DNA of 64,000 nucleotides, from the NCBI RefSeq assembly GCF_035917975.1, contig NZ_CP109130.1:8060001-8124000 (forward strand), in the 5' to 3' direction. The stretch's first letter is position 1. The number at the start of each line of letters is the position of its first letter. The stretch is from Streptosporangium sp. NBC_01756 (GTDB lineage: Bacteria; Actinomycetota; Actinomycetes; Streptosporangiales; Streptosporangiaceae). The notes below the pieces were generated by a model. That model was not told the origin of the DNA, ran no database searches, and was given only the letters and a program-made list of their open reading frames with translations. The position numbers were made by a program, and so were the translations under genes. Shown here in pieces: positions 58,885-64,000 of the stretch.

Positions 58885-60339
58885 TCACGGACGGCCGTCC
58901 GGCGGCGGCTCCCCGGGTTCGGCGGACCGTGTCCCGGCCAGCGCGGAGTGCCGGTAGGAGTATCCGAAGTACACGATCAGGCCGATCAGGAACCACACCA
59001 CGAAGCGCACCCAGGTCTGCCAGTGCAGAAAAGTGATCAGCCAGAGGGAGAAGAGGACACCGATCGCGGGCACGACCGGCATGCCCGGGCAGCGAAAACT
59101 CCGCGGCAGGTCGGGCCGCCGATAGCGGAACACGATCACCGCGGTGCACACCACCGCGAAGGCGAGCAGGATGCCGATGTTGGTCAGCTCCGCGGCCTCC
59201 CTGATGGGGAGGAACCCGGCGATGACGGCGGAGGCGACGCCGACGATCCACGTCACACGCGTCGGCACGTGCCGCGTCGGGTGCGTCTTGGCGAACCATT
59301 TGGGCAGGAGACCGTCGCGGCTCATCGAGAACCAGACGCGGCTCACCCCGAGCATGAAGGTGAACATCACGGTGAGGATGCCGACGATGGCCCCGACCGC
59401 GATCACGTCCGCCAGGCGGCTCAGCCCCACCGACTTGAACGCCGTGGAGAATCCGCTCTCCTTGTCGATCTCCCGGTAGTTCTGCATGCCGGTCAGCACC
59501 AGGCAGGCCAGCACGTAGAGGACCATCGAGATGGCGAGCGAGTAGACGATCGCCTTCGGCATGTGACGCCGGGAGTCCCTGGACTCCTCCGCCGCCGTGC
59601 TCATGGCGTCGTAGCCGAAGACGGCGAAGAAGACCGTGGCCGCCCCCGTCATGGCACCGCCGAGCCCGTAGGGGAAGAACGGCGTGTAGTTGGCGGTGTT
59701 GATATGGAAGAACCCGACGACGACCACCATCAGCACCACGGCGACCTTCAGCCCGACGACGGCCGTCTCGAAGCGGGCCGCGTTCTTCATGCCGAGGTTC
59801 AGCAGGTAGGCGATCAGCAGGCACAGGATGGCGGCGAACAGGTCCACCCGGTGACCTGCCCCGGTCCCCGGCGCGCCCAGCATCCACGCGGGCAACTGGG
59901 CGCCCAGGTCACCGAGCAGGAACGAGAAGTAGCCCGAGATGCCGATGGCGACGACCGCGACGATCGCGGTGTACTCCAGCAGCAGGTCCCAGCCGATCAA
60001 CCAGCCCGGCAGTTCGCCGAGGACCGCGTAGCCGTACGTGTAGGCCGATCCCGCCTTCGGGATGAGCCCGGCGAACTCCGCGTAGGACAACGCCGCCGCC
60101 GCGCTCGCGATCCCGGCGATCAGGAACGACACCACGACGGCGGGCCCCGCCGTACCGTTGGCGACCGTGCCCGCGAGCGTGAAGATACCCGCGCCGATGA
60201 TGCCGCCCACCCCGATGGCGGTGAGCTGCCACAGCCCCAGCACACGGGTGAGCTGCTCGCTCCTCTCGCCCTCGGGTTCCTCGATGTGCTCGATGGGTTT
60301 GCGGCGCAGTACGCCCGCTCCTGACCTGAACATGGCCAT
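58885..60339 (-). CDS. APC-superfamily cationic amino-acid permease
   Basis: A 484-residue permease with about twelve to thirteen membrane segments. The opening IGVGGIIGAGIFTLAG and the consensus ASAAAALSYAEFAGLIPKAGSAYTY are the substrate and signature segments of the cationic amino-acid transporter branch. The length and the C-terminal YSYRHSALAG tail are typical. The ATG at 60339 is the first of two nearby starts (another at 60333). It is not part of an evident operon. Confidence 0.92.
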   Translation of the reverse strand: MAMFRSGAGVLRRKPIEHIEEPEGERSEQLTRVLGLWQLTAIGVGGIIGAGIFTLAGTVANGTAGPAVVVSFLIAGIASAAAALSYAEFAGLIPKAGSAYTYGYAVLGELPGWLIGWDLLLEYTAIVAVVAIGISGYFSFLLGDLGAQLPAWMLGAPGTGAGHRVDLFAAILCLLIAYLLNLGMKNAARFETAVVGLKVAVVLMVVVVGFFHINTANYTPFFPYGLGGAMTGAATVFFAVFGYDAMSTAAEESRDSRRHMPKAIVYSLAISMVLYVLACLVLTGMQNYREIDKESGFSTAFKSVGLSRLADVIAVGAIVGILTVMFTFMLGVSRVWFSMSRDGLLPKWFAKTHPTRHVPTRVTWIVGVASAVIAGFLPIREAAELTNIGILLAFAVVCTAVIVFRYRRPDLPRSFRCPGMPVVPAIGVLFSLWLITFLHWQTWVRFVVWFLIGLIVYFGYSYRHSALAGTRSAEPGEPPPDGRP

Positions 60340-60489
60340 GACGCATCCTCTCCGCGCGCCCGCAGCGGATTACAGTGATCCACTCCCGAGTCCGGCGAAG
60401 GGGACCTACCCTGTTTCACCTGCGCCGATGCTGCCGATCGGAGGTTCCGGAGGGCATGGGAGGGTCGGGCCCACGTCGCGGGGGAGCCC

Positions 60490-61530
60490 TCACCGCCCGC
60501 AGGCGGCCCCGGCGAACGCACCGGCGCCGGCCAGGTGGGCCAGACGGCGGTAGGAGTCGAGCCGCTCGTCCTGGTCGAAGGTGTTCATGGTGACCAGCAC
60601 CTCTTCGGCACCGCTGCACTCGATCAGCGCCGCCAACGCGGCCGCGACCTCGGCCTCCGTGCCGTGGATCTGCCCGTGCAGCGCCTCCTCGAAGAGGGTG
60701 CGCTCGCGGGCGGTCATCGCCGAGGAGAGGATCTCCCCGGCGGGGGAGAGCGGAGGGAAGACTCCCCGGGTGCGGGAGAAGGCGGTCGCCCACGCCTCGG
60801 GTGCCTGCAGCCGGCGGGCCCGCTCGGTGGTCTCGGCGACCGCGACGCCCGCCGCGACGATGACGTACGGCTGCGCCGACCAGGCCGAGGGCCGGAAGTG
60901 CCGGCGGTAACGGGTGATCGCCTCCAGCATCCGCTCCTGCCCGCCCACCGCCGCGATCACCAGTGGCAGCCCGTGCTCGGCCGCGACGTCCGCTCCGGCG
61001 CCGGTGGCCAGCACGTACGCGGGCACCCGCAACCCCTCGGCCGGAAACGCGTGCACGCCCGGATGCGCCTTCTGGTCGCCGGTGAAGTAACCGAGCAGCT
61101 CGGCCAGTTGGGCGCCGAAGTCCTCCGCGTCGCGCCTGTCGTGGCCGAGCGCACGCCGGATGCCGCCGGTGAAGCCGACGGATCGGCCCAGACCCATGTC
61201 GATCCGGCCCGGGTAGAGCGATTCGAGGACACCGAACTGCTCGGCCACGACCAGCGGCTGGTGGTTGGGGAGCATCACGCCACCGGTACCGATCCGGATG
61301 TGTGAGGTCGCGGCGGCGACGGCCGCCGCGAGAACGGTCGGAGCCGAGCCCGCCACCCCCGGCACCCCGTGGTGCTCCGAAACCCAGAACCGGTGGTAAC
61401 CGAGAGCCTCGGCCTCCCGCGCGAACCGTACGGTGTCGCGCAGTGCCTGCGAGTGGTCGTACCCCTGCCGGGTGAGGGAGCGGTCCAGGACCGCCAACCG
61501 CGTCGGATGCGATGCTGCGTTCACCCTCAT
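60490..61530 (-). CDS. Luciferase-like monooxygenase (LLM class flavin-dependent oxidoreductase)
   Basis: A 346-residue flavin-dependent TIM-barrel protein of the LLM class, MsnO8-like group. Its blocks include LGYHRFWVSEHHGVPGVAGS, IGTGGVMLPNHQPLVVAEQF and LYPGRIDMGLGRSVG. It would use FMNH2 or F420H2; the substrate is unknown. The ATG at 61530 is chosen because the upstream frame is repeat-derived. It resembles the gene at 62420-63475. Confidence 0.9.
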   Translation of the reverse strand: MRVNAASHPTRLAVLDRSLTRQGYDHSQALRDTVRFAREAEALGYHRFWVSEHHGVPGVAGSAPTVLAAAVAAATSHIRIGTGGVMLPNHQPLVVAEQFGVLESLYPGRIDMGLGRSVGFTGGIRRALGHDRRDAEDFGAQLAELLGYFTGDQKAHPGVHAFPAEGLRVPAYVLATGAGADVAAEHGLPLVIAAVGGQERMLEAITRYRRHFRPSAWSAQPYVIVAAGVAVAETTERARRLQAPEAWATAFSRTRGVFPPLSPAGEILSSAMTARERTLFEEALHGQIHGTEAEVAAALAALIECSGAEEVLVTMNTFDQDERLDSYRRLAHLAGAGAFAGAACGR

Positions 61531-61852
61531 CTCAACACCGCCGTGCCCCGGGGATTCCCCCCGGCACCCGGGGCCTCCGCCGTGGAGCCCGGTGCCCCGG
61601 GCGGTCTCCTCGTTGCGGCGCACGGGCGCGTGTCCTGCCGGGCCGGGGCCGTCGAGTGCGGTGCCATGGGCGGTCTCCTCGTTGCTCCTCCTGGGCTGAG
61701 GCTGTCGAGTGCGGGGAGGGGGTATCGGGTGACCAGCCGGGGCCTGGTCCGCGTGCGGGGACAGACGGTCCGACACCGCAGGCGCCCGTTCTTCTCCGAG
61801 AGGCGGCGAGGTACCGTCGTCTTAACGAAACTCAGCCACCGGGGGAACCGCT
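61531..61852. repeat. Repeat-bearing region upstream of the first LLM gene
   Basis: About 322 bp without a credible gene. GGTGCC(CC/AT)GGGCGGTCTCC, continuing TCGTTGC, occurs at 61591-61616 and 61660-61685, 69 bp apart. GTCGAGTGCGG occurs at 61651 and again at about 61698. The minus-strand open frame over these repeats reads RRNEETA-type repeats and is probably not translated. Confidence 0.6.
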
Positions 61853-62332
61853 ATGCCAAGCGATCCCGACCATGTGCTCGACGCCATCGACGGAGTCGTC
61901 GACGAGTGGCTCGCTCTGAGCGAGGACTCCATGCGCTGGGCACCGCCAGAAGAAACGCCGCCGAAGCGGCACCTCGCGTTACCGGCCCCGTCTCTGCCCT
62001 GGGTCTCCGACGACTTTCTGCACGAGGTCGGCGCCCTTCTCGGCACGCGGGCGCACGCCGTGGCGGACGTCGTGACCGAGGTGCTGCGTCCGCTCGGGGA
62101 GGGACTGTCCGGAGCGCTCACCGCGATCCTCGACAGTCCTCCCGTCCGGCAGTTGATCGAGCCGGCCGAGCGAACCGAGCCGACCGGGCCAGCCGAGCCG
62201 ACCGGGCGGGCCGAGCGAACCGAGCCGGCCAGCCGGGCCGGGCCGGCTGAGGACCGCCCGGTTCCCGGCCTCGCCGAGCGTGACGTCCTCCATCCCGAGC
62301 CGCCGCCACCACGATTGCCCGGACATCCCTGA
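61853..62332 (+). CDS. Small hypothetical protein with repeat-rich C-terminus
   Basis: A 159-residue protein. The first 100 residues look helical (DAIDGVVDEWLALSEDSMRW, then HEVGALLGTRAHAVADVVTE). The C-terminal third is low complexity, with EP/T repeats encoded by an imperfect 45-bp duplication (CCGAGCGAACCGAG at 62166 and 62211). The ATG at 61853 follows GGGGGAACC. The function is unknown; the coding call rests on codon bias and the ribosome binding site. Confidence 0.6.
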   Translation: MPSDPDHVLDAIDGVVDEWLALSEDSMRWAPPEETPPKRHLALPAPSLPWVSDDFLHEVGALLGTRAHAVADVVTEVLRPLGEGLSGALTAILDSPPVRQLIEPAERTEPTGPAEPTGRAERTEPASRAGPAEDRPVPGLAERDVLHPEPPPPRLPGHP

Positions 62333-62345
62333 CCCGTGACCGGCG

Positions 62346-62367
62346 CGTGGGTGCCGATCCGCCCACG
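62346..62367. terminator. Small hairpin between convergent genes
   Basis: CGTGGG and CCCACG pair across a ten-base loop between the hypothetical protein and the convergent LLM gene. The hairpin is modest and has no T-run. Confidence 0.3.
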
Positions 62368-62419
62368 GGTACGCCCGATGTCGTGAGGTGCCCGCCCCAG
62401 GCGGGGAACCCGTATCCGG

Positions 62420-63475
62420 TCAGGCGCTTCCCGGCAGGCCGTAGGCCTGGGCGATCAGCTCGTAGGAGCGGATCCGCGCCGAGGGGCTGTGGACCAGCGT
62501 AGTGATCATCAGCTCGTCGGCCTCGGTGCGCTTGCGCAACTCCTCCAGGCCCGCCCGTACCTGCGCGGCGTCCCCGTGCACCACCTTGGACAGGTAGTCG
62601 TCGAGGAAGTCCTTCTCCACCGGGCTGTAGGCGTGGGTCTCGGCCTCCTCGGGCGTGGGGACCGGCTGCGGTGCGCCGCGGCGCAGGCGCAGCATGGACA
62701 GCCCGCCCGAACGGGCCATGCGCAGAGCCTCCTCGGAGGTCTCCGCGGCGACGGCCGAGACGCCGATCATCGCGTACGGCCGGTCGAGCACGGCCGACGG
62801 CTGGAAGGACGACCGGTACAGGTCCAGGGCGGGGATGGTGTTGGCCGCGCTGAAATGGTGGGCGAACGCGAACGGCAGGCCGAGCAGGCCCGCGAGCTGG
62901 GCGCTGAAGCCGCTGGAACCCAGCAGCCAGATCGGCGGCCGGCCCGTCTCGGGCGACCGGGGAATGGCGACGACCCTCTCCAGCGGATGGCCGGCCGGGA
63001 ACGCGCCGTCCAGGAAGGCGGTCAGCTCGGCGAGCTGCTCGGGGAAGTCGTCGGCGTCCAGGCCGTGGCGGCGCAGCGCACGGGCTGTCGCGGGGTCGGT
63101 GCCCGGTGCCCGGCCGAGCCCGAGATCGATACGGCCCGGATGGAGCGCGTGCAGGGTGCCGAACTGCTCGGCGACGATCAGTGGGGCGTGGTTGGGCAGC
63201 ATCACGCCGCCGGATCCCAGCCGGATGGTCGTGGTCGCCGCGGCCAGGTGGGCGATCAGCACGGCGGGGGAGGAACTGGCCACGGACGGCATTCCATGAT
63301 GCTCGGCGACCCAGATCCGGTGGTAGCCCAGGCTCTCCGCACGCCTCGCCAGTTCGGCGCTCGCCCGCAGGGTCTCGGTGGGGGTCACGCCCGAACCGAC
63401 CGTGGCCAGTTCGAGGATCGACAGGGGGACCTCGGAGGTGCCACGTGCCACACCGCGGATGTTGTCTTCAGCCAT
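62420..63475 (-). CDS. Second luciferase-like monooxygenase (LLM class)
   Basis: A 351-residue flavin-dependent TIM-barrel protein. It shares with its neighbour at 60490-61530 the segments LGYHRIWVAEHHGMPSVASS, LGSGGVMLPNHAPLIVAEQF and LHPGRIDLGLGRAPG. The two are clear paralogues of different age. The ATG at 63475 is chosen over an in-frame GTG at 63484. It reads away from the ROK gene on the same strand, with 37 bp between. Confidence 0.9.
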   Translation of the reverse strand: MAEDNIRGVARGTSEVPLSILELATVGSGVTPTETLRASAELARRAESLGYHRIWVAEHHGMPSVASSSPAVLIAHLAAATTTIRLGSGGVMLPNHAPLIVAEQFGTLHALHPGRIDLGLGRAPGTDPATARALRRHGLDADDFPEQLAELTAFLDGAFPAGHPLERVVAIPRSPETGRPPIWLLGSSGFSAQLAGLLGLPFAFAHHFSAANTIPALDLYRSSFQPSAVLDRPYAMIGVSAVAAETSEEALRMARSGGLSMLRLRRGAPQPVPTPEEAETHAYSPVEKDFLDDYLSKVVHGDAAQVRAGLEELRKRTEADELMITTLVHSPSARIRSYELIAQAYGLPGSA

Positions 63476-63512
63476 GAGGGCGGCAACCCCGGCTGAGCGG
63501 GGGTTATTCCGG

Positions 63513-64000
63513 TCAGACCGCGGCCGGCCGCTGCTCCGGCGAGACGGCCTTGGCGAGCAGGAAGTCCTCCACGACAAGGGTGGCGGCTCCCAGGGCGACC
63601 GCGTCGGGCCCGAGGCGGCCCAGCACGATGGAGGCCGTCCCGTACGGCTGGGTGAGGGAGTTGTCGGCGGCCGATCTCTTGATCCTCGTCAGGTGGTGCC
63701 GGCCCAGCATGAGCCCGGCCCAGCCGCCGATGACGATCCGCTCGGGGTTGAACAGGTTGATCAGGTTGGCCAGGCCCGCCCCGAGATAGTCGGCCGTCTC
63801 CTCGATGACGGGGCCCCCCGCGCGGACCAGGTCGGCCAGGGCGGCCTGTTCGTCGGGGATCTCGATGGACAGCCCGGCACGTTCCAGGATGCTCTCGGCT
63901 CCGATGTAGGCCTCCAGGCAGCCGCGGCCGCCGCACCGGCAGGGCCGGCCCCCTACCGCGATCTTGGTGTGGCCCCACTCTCCGGCGCTGCTGTTGGCGC
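63513..64000 (-). CDS. ROK-family protein (sugar kinase or repressor), 3' part only
   Basis: The last 162 or so residues of a ROK-family protein; the start lies beyond the window end. The zinc-binding motif CRCGGRGCLEAY and the preceding EWGHTKI segment (with the catalytic-type Gly-His) are visible, as is the C-terminal PERIVIGGWAG sugar-kinase segment. Whether an N-terminal helix-turn-helix makes it a repressor (NagC/XylR type) or not (glucokinase type) cannot be seen. Confidence 0.9.
   Translation of the reverse strand, partial: ANSSAGEWGHTKIAVGGRPCRCGGRGCLEAYIGAESILERAGLSIEIPDEQAALADLVRAGGPVIEETADYLGAGLANLINLFNPERIVIGGWAGLMLGRHHLTRIKRSAADNSLTQPYGTASIVLGRLGPDAVALGAATLVVEDFLLAKAVSPEQRPAAV

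Noticed and set aside
1..64000. tRNA or rRNA genes
   Set aside because: I looked for CCA-adjacent cloverleaf and conserved rRNA stretches and found none I could support.

Overview
The window is very GC-rich with strong G/C bias at third codon positions, frequent GTG/TTG starts, a DUF574 methyltransferase and a lineage-typical set of regulators, lipoproteins and secreted enzymes. I infer a chromosomal segment of a filamentous actinomycete, most likely of the Streptosporangiales; no marker gene proves the genus. I see no rRNA, tRNA, CRISPR array or prophage. All assignments come from reading the sequence and from memory of protein families; no database search was run.

Layout. 1-9.9 kb: a plus-strand locus of a large uncharacterised protein, a MoxR-type AAA+ ATPase, a DUF5682 protein fused to a von Willebrand A domain, and a SWIM zinc-finger protein. 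This is the actinobacterial counterpart of the poorly understood yehL-M-P-Q type locus and is the least characterised system here. 9.9-18.5 kb: DUF72, DUF89 (ARMT1-like), several small membrane proteins, a phosphotransferase, a small zinc-binding protein pair, two copies of a hairpin-bearing element resembling an IS200/IS605 end, a truncated methyltransferase and a secreted PHB-depolymerase-like esterase. 18.7-22.4 kb: an M20 peptidase overlapping a double-domain Lrp regulator, divergent from an MHS-type MFS transporter. 22.5-29.2 kb: cspA with a clear terminator, DUF2277, a copper-monooxygenase-like lipoprotein, a DUF574 methyltransferase with a leaderless-type promoter, a FUSC protein and a secreted coiled-coil protein. 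29.2-30.6 kb: a complete IS701-type element inserted exactly at the stop codon of that last gene.

31.3-37.2 kb is an arsenic-resistance island: arsR, ACR3 efflux pump and arsC on the plus strand; an MFS transporter, a second arsR and a flavoprotein with paired cysteines at both ends on the minus strand. The 3' end of a second arsC survives upstream, so the island has been rearranged. A MerR regulator with its palindrome sits before a SulP anion transporter (37.3-39.7 kb).

39.8-48.3 kb: a lytic transglycosylase and a small lipoprotein, then malE-malF-malG (no ATPase gene) next to a cytoplasmic GH13 enzyme and an unknown membrane protein. 48.6-52.1 kb: a large secreted subtilase with accessory domains. 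52.2-56.1 kb: a compact copper operon csoR-copZ-(His-rich exported protein)-copA with a CsoR-type operator. 56.2-58.7 kb: a lipoprotein and an efeUO iron locus in which efeU has lost its middle. 58.9-64 kb: an APC permease, two luciferase-like monooxygenases flanking a repeat-bearing small protein, and the 3' part of a ROK gene cut by the window end.

Metal handling is the recurrent theme: arsenic, copper and iron loci lie within about 27 kb. Two decayed metal genes (arsC', efeU'), one decayed methyltransferase and one IS mark recent gene turnover.
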